From an uncultured Desulfobacter sp. (GTDB taxonomy: Bacteria; Desulfobacterota; Desulfobacteria; Desulfobacterales; Desulfobacteraceae), in NCBI RefSeq assembly GCF_963666145.1, contig NZ_OY762614.1, forward strand, positions 1,908,001 through 1,972,000: a stretch of DNA of 64,000 nt, given 5' to 3'. The position numbers were made by a program, and so were the translations under genes. Positions 1 through 8,595 of the stretch are shown here, in pieces. The stretch's first letter is position 1. Each line of letters starts with the position of its first letter. A model generated the notes under the pieces. The model did not search any database. It worked only from the letters and a program-made list of their open reading frames with translations, and was not told where the DNA came from.

Positions 1-576
1 AAAGGCTCGCTGGATCACCTGGGTATACCGGCTCAGTTTTTCCTGATTTTCAGGTTTAAGCAAATCCCTGGAATGAATCTGAAACGCCCCCCTTTTGGCA
101 AAAAAGGCATTTTTCTCTTCGATATAATCATACAGGGTCTGCCCTACGGCCAGGGAGGCATCCAGGGTCTGTTCCACAGGGGCATTAAACCAGAATGCAA
201 TGGAAGTGGAGATAAACTGGATGGAAAAGAAAAAAAGCACCGTGGTGGGCAAAAGGGCCAGCACAACAAAGGCAAAGGTCAGGCGGGTTTTTATTTTGGA
301 CCCGAGGATGTTGTTTTTTCGCTCATAATAGAGCTTGGCAAGATTTCTGAAAACCAGCAGCAGCAGGGTAAGCAGCAATAGCAGATTGATGTTTATTAAG
401 ATAAACATCAACACGGTGGATGACAGGGGCAAGCCCGTATCAAAGGGCGTAACGCGGGTTTCAAGCACCGTCAGCACCACCACAGCCAGAAGAAGGCATA
501 AAATAGCAATGCCTTCTCTTTTTCGGCCAAACCGTTTTTGTTCTGTATCCTGGAGTATCTGAGCCATAGATGCCAT
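1..576 (-). CDS. NtrY-type sensor histidine kinase, N-terminal part only
   Basis: The gene runs off the left edge; the 192 codons present hold only the membrane sensor part. A first hydrophobic segment lies at about residues 24-40, a strong second one (a run of Leu with ILININ) at about 53-75, and a third (FAFVVLALLPTTVLFFFS) at about 97-118. A periplasmic stretch follows with FNAPVEQTLDASL, the usual pattern just after the third membrane helix in NtrY-family kinases. The kinase core lies outside the window. The start at 576 (MASMAQ) or 567 (MAQ) cannot be decided, since neither has a clear ribosome site. The DUF4390 gene lies 17 bp upstream, an arrangement common in proteobacteria, so the two are probably co-transcribed with lpxC. 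A cognate NtrX-like regulator is expected to the left but is not visible. Confidence 0.75.
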   Translation of the reverse strand, partial: MASMAQILQDTEQKRFGRKREGIAILCLLLAVVVLTVLETRVTPFDTGLPLSSTVLMFILININLLLLLTLLLLVFRNLAKLYYERKNNILGSKIKTRLTFAFVVLALLPTTVLFFFSIQFISTSIAFWFNAPVEQTLDASLAVGQTLYDYIEEKNAFFAKRGAFQIHSRDLLKPENQEKLSRYTQVIQRAF

Positions 577-593
577 GCCTGCCCGGCTAATGG

Positions 594-1187
594 TTAATAC
601 GTGAAATTAATCACATACCAGTCCGTTTCAAAATCCCAGTAAGAGACAAAAAAGAACACATAATGCAACGACAGGGGCAAGGTGACTTTATCAAGTAACG
701 CCTTGATACGGATCTGGTATTTATCCCCTTTTACCAGTTGGTTAAGGGGCACCACCTTGAGGTTATCAATTTCGGTCATCCAGGTCTTTGCCTCATCAAA
801 GGACTTTGTAATCAAAGCGGGGGCGTCCTTCCACTGGCAGACCACCGTGTATTCCTGTTTCATGGAATTGTATTTTATTGTTGCACGGGTTTTGATATCA
901 GCAATCTTCTTATCAAACAGACTGTTTGATGTTTTGAATAAGGTTGCATAAAACGTAAACGAGGTGGAGATACCATTTTCAATGGCCTGGGTATTTTTTT
1001 CATTGAAGGCATTTTCCACCTTGAAATAAGTAAACAGATCATCCCGGGTATTGGCCAGCTTTATATTTGACAGCACCGCATCATCACGGGCAAAGGCGGT
1101 ATCCGGGGCAATAAAAAGAATGCCTTGGAAAACAAAGAGAACTACACATAAACATTTTATTACTGCACCTTTATTTATCATTGGCAT
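594..1187 (-). CDS. DUF4390 family exported protein
   Basis: A 197-residue protein with an N-terminal signal peptide (hydrophobic LCVVLFVFQGILFIA, likely cleavage after AFA) and a mostly beta-type mature part. The C-terminal pattern SLHYVFFFVSYWDFETDW is the hallmark I use for DUF4390, a family of unknown function usually encoded directly upstream of an NtrY-like kinase, as here. It lies 10 bp after lpxC and 17 bp before the kinase, so the three probably form one operon. A periplasmic role connected with the kinase's sensing is an inference from this conserved neighbourhood only. An alternative start is the third codon (1181); no clear Shine-Dalgarno sequence separates them. Confidence 0.75.
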   Translation of the reverse strand: MPMINKGAVIKCLCVVLFVFQGILFIAPDTAFARDDAVLSNIKLANTRDDLFTYFKVENAFNEKNTQAIENGISTSFTFYATLFKTSNSLFDKKIADIKTRATIKYNSMKQEYTVVCQWKDAPALITKSFDEAKTWMTEIDNLKVVPLNQLVKGDKYQIRIKALLDKVTLPLSLHYVFFFVSYWDFETDWYVINFTY

Positions 1188-1197
1188 TAAATTTTGG

Positions 1198-2067
1198 TCA
1201 TCGCGTTACAGGACCTGTTTCCCAGGCCTGCTTCTCCCCAAGAAATTTTTTTATAAACAGATGATTCAAGTGATGTCCGGATTTATGGGTGGTAATATGC
1301 CCCTGGATGGGCATGCCCAGAAGGGAAAAATCGCCAAGGCAATCCAGCAGTTTGTGCCGGACAAATTCATCCGGATACCGCAATCCTCCTTCATTCAAGA
1401 TTTTATCTTGATCAATCACGATGGCATTGTCAAGGCTTCCGCCCTTGCCAAGACTGAATTTCTTCAGCATTTCAAGATCTTTGACAAATCCAAAGGTTCG
1501 GGCTCCGCAGACCTCCTGCTCAAAGTTATTTTCTGCCTGGTCATAAACCATTTTCTGCAGGCCGATGAGCGGATGATCAAACTCAATGGTGCACGAAATT
1601 TTAAAAGAAGGTGCAGGTTCCACCCGGACCCATTTATCTTTCTGGATAATTTCTATGGGTTCATTCACGATAAAAAGCTGCCGGGGCATCGTCTGCTCCA
1701 CCACCCCCACGCGGGTAATAGCCCGGGTAAATTCCCTGGCCGATCCGTCCATAATGGGCATCTCATAATCATCCACCTCCACCAGGGCGTTATCAATGCC
1801 AAGGCCTACAAAACTTGCCATCAAGTGCTCAATGGTAGAGACAATGGCGCCATTGAACCCAATGACCGTAGCAAGGCTGGTATCCACCACCAGTTTAAAA
1901 AGCGCCGGGATATCAGGGGTCCCGGGCAGATCAAGGCGCCGGAATTTAATCCCATGATTTTCCTTGGCCGGCCGGATGGTCAAATTTGTCTTTTTACCCG
2001 AATGAACACCTGTCCCCGAAAGGGTCACCGTTTCGGCGATGGTCTGCTGATTATAGTAACTATTCAT
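1198..2067 (-). CDS. lpxC: UDP-3-O-acyl-N-acetylglucosamine deacetylase LpxC
   Basis: Zinc-dependent deacetylase that carries out the committed step of lipid A synthesis in the cytoplasm. Visible marks are the N-terminal GTGVHSGKK, the zinc-ligand loop STIEHLMAS, the MDGSA motif, and HKLLDCLGD, which supplies the second His and the Asp zinc ligands spaced as in E. coli His238/Asp242. The last conserved His is in the GHITTHKSGHHLN region. I start at 2067 (MNSYYNQ), which gives 289 residues, close to the usual 300. The reading frame stays open to 2130, but the extra 21 residues match nothing in the family. It confirms a lipopolysaccharide-bearing outer membrane. It is divergent from comM across a 183 bp gap that contains a TATAAT hexamer at 2184-2189 facing comM. 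Confidence 0.95.
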   Translation of the reverse strand: MNSYYNQQTIAETVTLSGTGVHSGKKTNLTIRPAKENHGIKFRRLDLPGTPDIPALFKLVVDTSLATVIGFNGAIVSTIEHLMASFVGLGIDNALVEVDDYEMPIMDGSAREFTRAITRVGVVEQTMPRQLFIVNEPIEIIQKDKWVRVEPAPSFKISCTIEFDHPLIGLQKMVYDQAENNFEQEVCGARTFGFVKDLEMLKKFSLGKGGSLDNAIVIDQDKILNEGGLRYPDEFVRHKLLDCLGDFSLLGMPIQGHITTHKSGHHLNHLFIKKFLGEKQAWETGPVTR

Positions 2068-2250
2068 TGTCCGTTCCAAATTGTCTGAATACGATAAAAC
2101 GTGGTATATATAGCTGATTTGAAAATACAAAGCAAAACAAATGAGAAATTTATTAGATTTGGGGCTCTTTTTTGATAATTTAATATAATTTCAGTGGATT
2201 AAATTTCATTTTTTTCTCTTTTTTAGATTTTTAAAACGGAATCTTTTATT

Positions 2251-3798
2251 ATGATAGCAAAAATGAAATCCTGTGCGGTCAACGGGTTTGAGGCCATGAT
2301 TGTAGATGTCGAAATAGACATCACACTGGGACTGCCGGTATTCAACATGGTTGGATTGGCCGAAGCTGCCGTGCGGGAAAGCCGGGACAGGGTCCGATCT
2401 GCCCTTCAGAACGCCGGATACACCTTTCCCATGGACAGGGTGGTGGTGAACCTGGCACCGGCGGATTTCAAAAAAGAGGGAACCGGCCTGGACCTGCCCG
2501 TGGCGTTGGGAATTCTTTGTGCCCAGGGGTTGTTTGAGACATCCACCTCTGCATCCTGGCTGTTTGCCGGGGAGTTGTCCCTGGACGGCTACCTGCGGCC
2601 GATCAAAGCCGCCCTGCCCTTTGCCCTGGCCGCCCGGGACAATGGGTTCAAAGGCATCATCCTGCCCAAAGAAAACGGTGCCCAGGCGGCACTGGTGAAA
2701 GACATTGATGTCCTGGCGCCGGAACATCTGGCCCAGGTGGTGGATTTTCTGGCCGGAAAGGCCGACCTTGCGCCTCTGAAACCCGATCTGTCCATGCTTT
2801 TGCAGACCGATGAAAGGGAGCTGGAGAACGATTTTGCCAATGTCCGGGGCCAGACCCATGTCAAACGGGCCATGGAAGTTGCGGCAGCAGGCCACCACCA
2901 TATTCTGCTCAATGGTCCGGCAGGATCAGGGAAAAGTTTGATGGCCAAATGTTTGCCGGGCATCATGCCCGAACCCTCCTTTGAAGAGGCCATGGAAATC
3001 GCCAAGGTCTATTCGGTGGCAGGCGTTTCCCGGGAACCGGGCCAGCCCTTGGGGGTACGGCCATTCAGGTCCCCCCATCATTCCATTTCCGATGCCGGCC
3101 TCGTGGGCGGCGGCACGGTGCCCAAGCCCGGGGAAATTACATTGTCCCACAACGGCGTTTTGTTTTTAGATGAGTTGCCGGAATTCAGGCGAAGTGTGCT
3201 GGAGGTCCTGCGTCAGCCCATAGAAGAGGGCGTCATCACCCTGGCCCGGGCCAACGCAAAGGCCACCTATCCATGCCGGTTTATGCTGGCAGCCGCCATG
3301 AATCCATGCCCCTGCGGCAACCTTACCAATCCGGACAGGGAATGCACCTGCACCCCGGCAAAAATTGAACAATACAAAAACAAAATTTCAGGTCCGCTCA
3401 TGGACCGAATGGACATCCTGGTGGAAGTTCCCCGGTTGTCTTTTAATGAAATGACGGCAAACGGTCACCGGGAGGCATCCCGATCCATCCGAAAGCGCGT
3501 GGAAAAGGCCCGGGACATCCAGGCGCTTCGGTTTGAAAAAGCCGGGACAACGTATTTTTCCAATGCAGATATGGGTCCCAAACTTTTGCAGCAATTCTGC
3601 CCCCTGGATGCCCAAAGCCGCCGGGTGGTTGAACAGGCCATGAAGCAGTTTAACCTGTCCGGACGGGCCTATGCCTCCATATTAAAACTTGCCAGAACCA
3701 TCGCAGACCTGGCAGACGCACCCGAAATTCTTAAACCCCATGTTCTTGAGGCAGTTCAGTACAAACGCCTGGACCAGGCCCGGGATGACTTCAGCTGA
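2251..3798 (+). CDS. comM: YifB/ComM family Mg-chelatase-like AAA+ ATPase
   Basis: A 515-residue protein with the full family architecture. The N-terminal ChlI-like lid domain holds GLPVFNMVGLAEAAVRESRDR. It is followed by a AAA+ core with Walker A GPAGSGKS (near residue 228), FRSPHHSISDAGLVGGG, Walker B GVLFLDELPEF, the zinc-knuckle-like MNPCPCGN with a further CTC, and a C-terminal helical domain (SGRAYASILKLARTIADL). ComM homologues act as hexameric branch-migration helicases in natural transformation and recombination. It is a single gene between divergent lpxC and convergent aqpZ, with only 8 bp separating its stop from that of aqpZ. Whether this organism is naturally competent is not shown, although a type IV pilus system is encoded elsewhere in the window. 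Confidence 0.93.
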   Translation: MIAKMKSCAVNGFEAMIVDVEIDITLGLPVFNMVGLAEAAVRESRDRVRSALQNAGYTFPMDRVVVNLAPADFKKEGTGLDLPVALGILCAQGLFETSTSASWLFAGELSLDGYLRPIKAALPFALAARDNGFKGIILPKENGAQAALVKDIDVLAPEHLAQVVDFLAGKADLAPLKPDLSMLLQTDERELENDFANVRGQTHVKRAMEVAAAGHHHILLNGPAGSGKSLMAKCLPGIMPEPSFEEAMEIAKVYSVAGVSREPGQPLGVRPFRSPHHSISDAGLVGGGTVPKPGEITLSHNGVLFLDELPEFRRSVLEVLRQPIEEGVITLARANAKATYPCRFMLAAAMNPCPCGNLTNPDRECTCTPAKIEQYKNKISGPLMDRMDILVEVPRLSFNEMTANGHREASRSIRKRVEKARDIQALRFEKAGTTYFSNADMGPKLLQQFCPLDAQSRRVVEQAMKQFNLSGRAYASILKLARTIADLADAPEILKPHVLEAVQYKRLDQARDDFS

Positions 3799-3806
3799 GA
3801 CGGCTA

Positions 3807-4493
3807 TTACTTCTCACTGCCGATAAAACGATAAACCACAGCACCCAATATACCGCCGATAATCGGGGCAACCCAGAAAAGCCAAAGCTGTGCAATCGCC
3901 CAATCGCCGGCAAAGAGAGCGACACCGGTGCTGCGCGCCGGATTTACGGAAGTATTTGTTACCGGGATGCTGATTAAGTGAATAAGCGTCAGGCACAAAC
4001 CGATGGCAATAGGTGCGAAACCCTGGGGCGCCCGTTCGTCGGTGGCACCAAGAATGACCACAAGAAACATCATGGTCATCACCACTTCAGTGATCAGTGC
4101 CGCCGACAGACTGTAGCCACCCGGGGAATGGGCGCCGTAGCCGTTTGAAGCAAAACCGGCCGCAAGATCAAACCCAGGCTTGCCACTGGCAATCAAATAC
4201 AGAACACCACCTGCAACAATGGCGCCCAAGACCTGCGCAATGACATAGGGCAGCAGCTCTTTTGCCGGAAAACGACCGCCGGCCCAGAGGCCAAACGACA
4301 CGGCCGGATTCAAATGGCAGCCTGATATGTGTCCGATGGCAAAGGCCATTGTAAGGACAGTGAGGCCAAACGCCAGCGATACACCAAGCAGCCCGATGCC
4401 GACATCCGGAAACGCTGCGGCCAAAACAGCACTACCACACCCACCGAGAACCAACCAGAATGTTCCAAAAAACTCTGCACCATACTTGTTCAT
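3807..4493 (-). CDS. aqpZ: Aquaporin Z-like water channel
   Basis: A 228-residue MIP-family channel with six hydrophobic helices and the two half-helix motifs HLNPAVSFG (N62-P63-A64) and SVNPARSTG (N184-P185-A186). The selectivity residues match those of a strict water channel: Phe42 in AFGLTV, His172, Thr181 and Arg187 of NPAR. The length equals that of E. coli AqpZ. A good ribosome site (AAGGAG) lies a few bases before the start. The gene is monocistronic, ending 8 bp from the convergent comM stop. Water transport rather than glycerol transport is inferred from the filter residues. Confidence 0.93.
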   Translation of the reverse strand: MNKYGAEFFGTFWLVLGGCGSAVLAAAFPDVGIGLLGVSLAFGLTVLTMAFAIGHISGCHLNPAVSFGLWAGGRFPAKELLPYVIAQVLGAIVAGGVLYLIASGKPGFDLAAGFASNGYGAHSPGGYSLSAALITEVVMTMMFLVVILGATDERAPQGFAPIAIGLCLTLIHLISIPVTNTSVNPARSTGVALFAGDWAIAQLWLFWVAPIIGGILGAVVYRFIGSEK

Positions 4494-4628
4494 ACATTTT
4501 CTCCTTTTGGGGTTGATACAACATCAATGAAAATAAATCGGATTACATTTTGAAACGATTGGCAAAGGTTTACATTTACCCATCCGGCCTTACATTAACT
4601 CCTCATTATTACTTTTGGGAATTAGAAA

Positions 4629-5552
4629 ATGATAAAAAAAGACATATTTGACCATGATGTAAAAGCCCAGTTCCAAGCCTCGGCCAAAGAGCGGCTTTAC
4701 CGTTTTATGATGGCGGATGATCAGATCAAAGGCGTGGTGGTTTATGCCACCCGGATGATCAAAGAGATGCAGGCAAACCATGAGCTTGGACCGTTGGAAA
4801 CCCTGGTGCTCGGCCAGGCATACATTGCGGCAGCCTTGATAAGCGCGCCCTTGAAAGGCCGGGACCGCATTGCAATGAATATTCAGTGCTCGGGCCCCAT
4901 TAAGGGTCTTGATGTGGAGGCCAATGCATTCGGGGAGATCCGCGGATATTTAAAGGCCAACCCCATTGAAGTGGAAAATCCGGAAAAAATTAAATGGCTG
5001 TCCACCCTTTACGGGGCGGGTTTTTTGTCGGTGACCCGATACATAGAGGATACGAAGCGGCCCTATACCGGCCAGATCGCCCTGGTCCACGGCTCCATTG
5101 CCGAGGATATGGCAGAATACTTTCTGACTTCGGAACAGATTCCTTCCGGCTTTTGCCTGAGTGTGGCCTTTGATGAAAATGAAACCGTTATTGGTGCCGG
5201 CGGCATCTTTTTGCAGGCACTGCCGGGTGCCGCCTCCAACAACGTTGCCCTGGCCGAAACCATGATCCGGGAAATCGATAATTTAGGCAACCGTTTTGCC
5301 CAGGATCAAACACCGGAGTCCATTATTGAAAATGGATTTTCTGATTTGTCACCGCGCTTTCTGGACAGTTCCCGGGTGGAATTTTACTGCCGGTGTTCCC
5401 AGGAGCGTATGGCGGACCACCTAAAAAACCAGCCCAAAGAAGACCGCACCGATATTCTGGCAAATGGTCCGTTTCCACTGGAACTTCGATGCCATCACTG
5501 CAATTCCGCCTATCAGTTCAGCCAGGAAGAACTAACCGGCATTCTCAACTAA
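4629..5552 (+). CDS. hslO: Redox-regulated chaperone Hsp33
   Basis: A 307-residue protein with the whole Hsp33 layout: an N-terminal dimerising chaperone domain (VVVYATRMIKEMQ, LGPLETLVLGQAYIAAAL), a linker, and a C-terminal zinc switch. The switch cysteines are C254-x-C256 and C288-x2-C291, the family pattern that holds zinc when reduced and forms disulfides on oxidation. Hsp33 prevents protein aggregation during oxidative stress, which suits an anaerobe exposed to oxygen. The start at 4629 follows a GGGAA ribosome site. The gene is convergent with the HD hydrolase gene, and the short gap between them carries an inverted repeat (5576-5647). Confidence 0.95.
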   Translation: MIKKDIFDHDVKAQFQASAKERLYRFMMADDQIKGVVVYATRMIKEMQANHELGPLETLVLGQAYIAAALISAPLKGRDRIAMNIQCSGPIKGLDVEANAFGEIRGYLKANPIEVENPEKIKWLSTLYGAGFLSVTRYIEDTKRPYTGQIALVHGSIAEDMAEYFLTSEQIPSGFCLSVAFDENETVIGAGGIFLQALPGAASNNVALAETMIREIDNLGNRFAQDQTPESIIENGFSDLSPRFLDSSRVEFYCRCSQERMADHLKNQPKEDRTDILANGPFPLELRCHHCNSAYQFSQEELTGILN

Positions 5553-5575
5553 AAAAAACAATCGTATCTTTTTAA

Positions 5576-5647
5576 CCAGTGAAAACACGGAACGCACTGA
5601 AAATTAAAGATGAAACTATTTTCCGTGTCCTTCCGTGTTTTCCGTGG
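5576..5647. repeat. Inverted repeat of CACGGAA-type units
   Basis: Two 29-bp arms (5576-5604 and 5619-5647) are inverted copies of each other with about 70 percent matches by eye and a 14-bp spacer. The core AAAACACGGAA in the left arm is perfectly complementary to TTCCGTGTTTT in the right arm. The right arm itself contains three tandem CACGGAA-like units. It fills the gap between convergent hslO and the HD gene and could also act as a transcription stop for both. It extends into the 3' end of the HD coding sequence. Confidence 0.7.
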
Positions 5648-6428
5648 TTCGAGAAGCAAGCGCTTTTAGATGTTTCAAAAGCGCCCGCTCCAGCCGGATA
5701 ATTAATTCTGATGGCGGAATACCGCCGAGCAGGATCGGAATGACGTCCAGGTTCAGGATCGCGGCGGCAGCGGCAGGAAAATTCAAATCATAGACCATAC
5801 CGGCCTGAAACACTCTCATACTGTTAAGCGTGTTGACATGGCTTAAATCGTTCTGCCGAGTGTCAAGAAGCTCGCGGGCAGTTGTTTCTGGTATTTCACC
5901 ATCATCAGGCAGATCATGGGTGATAAAACCGTGGCTTGCATCCGGATTCAGATAGTGATCTTTCATTACACCCAAAATATCAATTTTATCCGCATCCCTG
6001 AGCAGCCGGGCCAGAAGCGCTAAATCACGTCTATACTTTCCGCAAAGCCGGGGGCGGTTATGCAGGGCCACGGCCCTTAAAATCAGCCGCCGGTCCGTAA
6101 CGGATAGATGGGAAAGAATCTTGCTTCGCACGATTTCCCTGCACCCCAATGCTGCATGATTTTTGGAACGGGCATCGGAATAGGTATGAAAGACAGCAAA
6201 CTGAGGGAATCGCCCCATATCATGAACCATGGCAGCCGCACAGGCACGGGCAGTGGTCGGGCCGTCAAGATCCAGGGAGAGGCAAAGCATTTCCATGGCC
6301 CTGCAAACCCGGGCAGCGTGTTCCTGTTTGAGCACAAATGGGTAGGCATCTTCGGCCCTGTCCACAAATGGCGTGGCATACGCGTAGAACTGCTTTTCTA
6401 TTTTTAAAAAATCGTCGTGGGTCATCAT
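5616..6428 (-). CDS. HD-domain metal-dependent phosphohydrolase
   Basis: A 270-residue HD-superfamily protein. The metal ligands are readable as HAARVCR, VHDMGRF (the HD pair), the distal ALHNRP histidine and RDADKID (the last Asp). Substrate is unknown; relatives cleave phosphate esters or nucleotides in the cytoplasm. I start at 6428 or 6425 (MMTHDD) because a GAAGG ribosome site lies 7 bases before it, inside the longer frame that opens at 6449. The last ten residues (TTENTEGHGK) are encoded by the CACGGAA-type repeat, so this tail is probably not part of the conserved fold. It is convergent with hslO and 35 bp downstream of the DUF368 gene, so they may be co-transcribed. Confidence 0.8.
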   Translation of the reverse strand: MMTHDDFLKIEKQFYAYATPFVDRAEDAYPFVLKQEHAARVCRAMEMLCLSLDLDGPTTARACAAAMVHDMGRFPQFAVFHTYSDARSKNHAALGCREIVRSKILSHLSVTDRRLILRAVALHNRPRLCGKYRRDLALLARLLRDADKIDILGVMKDHYLNPDASHGFITHDLPDDGEIPETTARELLDTRQNDLSHVNTLNSMRVFQAGMVYDLNFPAAAAAILNLDVIPILLGGIPPSELIIRLERALLKHLKALASRTTENTEGHGK

Positions 6429-6463
6429 AGTGCGACCTTCAAAAAACATATATTTTTATATGA

Positions 6464-7600
6464 TCAGAGACCCGATGCCGAAGCGGTGGATTCTTTTCTG
6501 ACAAAAAACATCATGATAATGCAACCAAGAATGAAAAAAGCAAACGCTGCAATCATGGGATCATCTTGGGTCGGCAGGACATTTACATTGGTCTGGACCG
6601 CCACATTTTCAAGACGAACGGCAACCCCAGCCTGTTTCACATACTGCTGGGCCATGAACACAGTCTCCTTAAAGGGCCACAACGCGTATAATGAACCGGC
6701 CATCAATCCGCCTAAAAAGCCCATGGTGGGATTATAGTACCGGGATAAAACAAAGCTGACCAGCCGGGCAAACAAAAGGCCGCCAAACACCACCCCCAAA
6801 CCGAATATTCCTAAAAAAGCAAAGGTCTCAAAATGCAGGGCCTTCAATTCGGAAATGGCTGAAATAACATCAAAATAGCTACCCATTAAAATCAGTACCA
6901 GGGAACCGCTGACCCCCGGCAGCACGGTAGCTGAAATAGCAATTGCACCGCAAATTGCAATATACAGATAGTCCCCAGACGAATATCCTTGAACCGGCGA
7001 AACAGGGTTGCCGGATTCAGCCGCAGTTGCCTGCCCGGCAGCAGAAGCGGATTGGGCCTGATAGGCCTTGGCAAGATGATCAGATTTAATTTTAATCTTA
7101 TCATAGGGATTGACCATGGCTGATACCCACACGGTAAGCGCGATTCCGGCCAGAAGGCAAACTGCGGCCCAAACATCAAAACGTCTGAGCATCTTTATCG
7201 GTATAACAATTGACACCAGAATCAGTCCGAAAAAAAATGAATAGGTCACACTGAATTGGTGAAGCAAAAGATATTTCATCAGACTGGACAGAGCGACAAT
7301 GGCAGCCATGGTTCCGGCAGCAAGTTTAAACAGGAATAAAAAACCGGTTTCTTTAAAAAACGTATATACGTTTTTGCTCCCCGTTACCGGGTGCATGAAG
7401 CTTGAAAAAATGAGCCCAAAGCATTTGAAAACAAAGAATTTATTAATCTGATTTAAAATTGAAAACACCCGCTCATATATCCCAAATACCAGCAGAAATG
7501 TCCCGCCGGAAACCCCGGGAATGATATTGGCAACGCCTAAACAGAACCCCATGAGCAACTCTTTTATGGTCGCCGAAGTCGCAGAAGAAGAAAAAGACAT
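6464..7600 (-). CDS. DUF368 polytopic membrane protein (PopT-type undecaprenyl phosphate translocase family)
   Basis: A 378-residue integral membrane protein with about eight to ten hydrophobic segments. The signature GVANIIPGVSGGT lies near residue 22 and an internal echo, TVLPGVSGSLVLILMGSY, near 230, as expected for the DUF368 inverted repeat. Members of DUF368 have been shown to recycle undecaprenyl phosphate to the inner leaflet of the cytoplasmic membrane for cell-wall synthesis. A polar, low-complexity loop rich in Ala, Gln and Ser (about residues 184-205) separates the two halves. It is the gene after pcm on the same strand, with the palindromic repeat 7672-7797 between them. Confidence 0.85.
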   Translation of the reverse strand: MSFSSSATSATIKELLMGFCLGVANIIPGVSGGTFLLVFGIYERVFSILNQINKFFVFKCFGLIFSSFMHPVTGSKNVYTFFKETGFLFLFKLAAGTMAAIVALSSLMKYLLLHQFSVTYSFFFGLILVSIVIPIKMLRRFDVWAAVCLLAGIALTVWVSAMVNPYDKIKIKSDHLAKAYQAQSASAAGQATAAESGNPVSPVQGYSSGDYLYIAICGAIAISATVLPGVSGSLVLILMGSYFDVISAISELKALHFETFAFLGIFGLGVVFGGLLFARLVSFVLSRYYNPTMGFLGGLMAGSLYALWPFKETVFMAQQYVKQAGVAVRLENVAVQTNVNVLPTQDDPMIAAFAFFILGCIIMMFFVRKESTASASGL

Positions 7601-7671
7601 GGAAATTTACCTCGTTAAGATTCAGGTGAGTAAATCAGATATCAAGTATCAATAGAGCGTTAACCGTCCCC

Positions 7672-7797
7672 GTGTTTGGATGAAAAGTTGCCCAGATGCA
7701 AGGCGCAGAAACATTTGTAACCGGAGCAACCTAAAAGGTTGTGAGGATTGCAAATTTTTCTGCTACGCCGCAGGTGGGTGACTTTGCGTTCAAACAC
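7672..7797. repeat. ERIC-like palindromic intergenic repeat, copy A
   Basis: A 126-bp element with ends GTGTTTG and CAAACAC. Nearly the whole element is an imperfect palindrome: read from each end inward, the arms share GTGTTTG, AAAGT, CCCA, TGC, CAGAAA and ATTTG in order, and they close on a perfect CAACCT-AAA-AGGTTG hairpin (7717-7744). A second copy (59657-59779) has about three quarters of positions identical by eye. Its right end abuts the stop codon of pcm exactly, and it lies 71 bp before the DUF368 gene. On the shared minus-strand transcript it would fold into a long stem. It encodes no protein. Size and shape recall enterobacterial ERIC, but the sequence is different. Confidence 0.85.
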
Positions 7798-8454
7798 TTA
7801 CGAGGGCCATCCGTGTTCGCCAATGAGCTTAACAAAACGACACCCTCCCAGATTGAAAGTTCTAATGCCGGTACTGGTTTTTTCGATGCGTAAAAGCTCC
7901 TGGGAATGCAGCCCGCCCACGGGCATGATCAGTCGTCCACCCTCCACAAGCTGATCGACCAAAGGTTCAGGAATTTTATTCCCCCCGGCCGTCACCATGA
8001 TGGCGTCAAAGGGACTTTCGGCTTTCCACCCCTGGGTGCCGTCGGAGTAGCGGGTGACGATATTATGATATTTCATCTGATCAAACAATTTGCGTGTCCG
8101 CAGATACAGGGTATTATTGCGTTCAATGGTATACACCCTGTAAACAATACGCGACAGCACGGCCGCCTGGTAACCGGAACCCGTGCCAATCTCAAGAACG
8201 CGGTCCTGACCGGTCAGGCCCAGACCCTGGGTCATTTCAGCAATGATAAACGGCTGGGAAATGGTCTGCCCCTCCCCGATGGGAAGCGGAAAATCTCCAT
8301 AGGCGCTGTCCACCAGTGCCTCACTGACAAAAAGATGCCGGGGCACCAGACTCATGGACTGGAGCACCAAAGGATCGCTGATCCCCCTGGCAATGATCTG
8401 CCTTTCAACCATATCTTTACGCCAGCGCGAAAATTTTGTGGGTTCTTCGGTCAT
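7798..8454 (-). CDS. pcm: Protein-L-isoaspartate O-methyltransferase
   Basis: A 218-residue SAM-dependent repair methyltransferase that marks isoaspartyl residues in aged proteins. Visible marks are VPRHLFV, the GQTISQPFIIAEMTQ motif of the family, the SAM-binding glycine loop LEIGTGSGYQAAVL, and the late motif DAIMVTAGG. The length is typical. Its stop codon TAA directly abuts the palindromic repeat (7672-7797), so the element may have inserted at the gene's end. It is divergent from the potassium channel gene. Confidence 0.95.
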   Translation of the reverse strand: MTEEPTKFSRWRKDMVERQIIARGISDPLVLQSMSLVPRHLFVSEALVDSAYGDFPLPIGEGQTISQPFIIAEMTQGLGLTGQDRVLEIGTGSGYQAAVLSRIVYRVYTIERNNTLYLRTRKLFDQMKYHNIVTRYSDGTQGWKAESPFDAIMVTAGGNKIPEPLVDQLVEGGRLIMPVGGLHSQELLRIEKTSTGIRTFNLGGCRFVKLIGEHGWPS

Positions 8455-8595
8455 GGCTTTTTAATATCAGCAACAACCAGGGCCGTCAAGCATTAGAAAA
8501 TGGGTTCAAAGCCCGTAATCATGGCTGTCATGGTAACACGCCGCCTTTCAATCTTTCCCTTGCATTTGCACGTCAGTAAAAGTAAATAAAATGAA

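Noticed and set aside
1051..2088. 345-codon open frame opposite lpxC.
   Set aside because: Antisense shadow of lpxC; the product is His/Lys-rich with no motif, whereas lpxC has full catalytic motifs.
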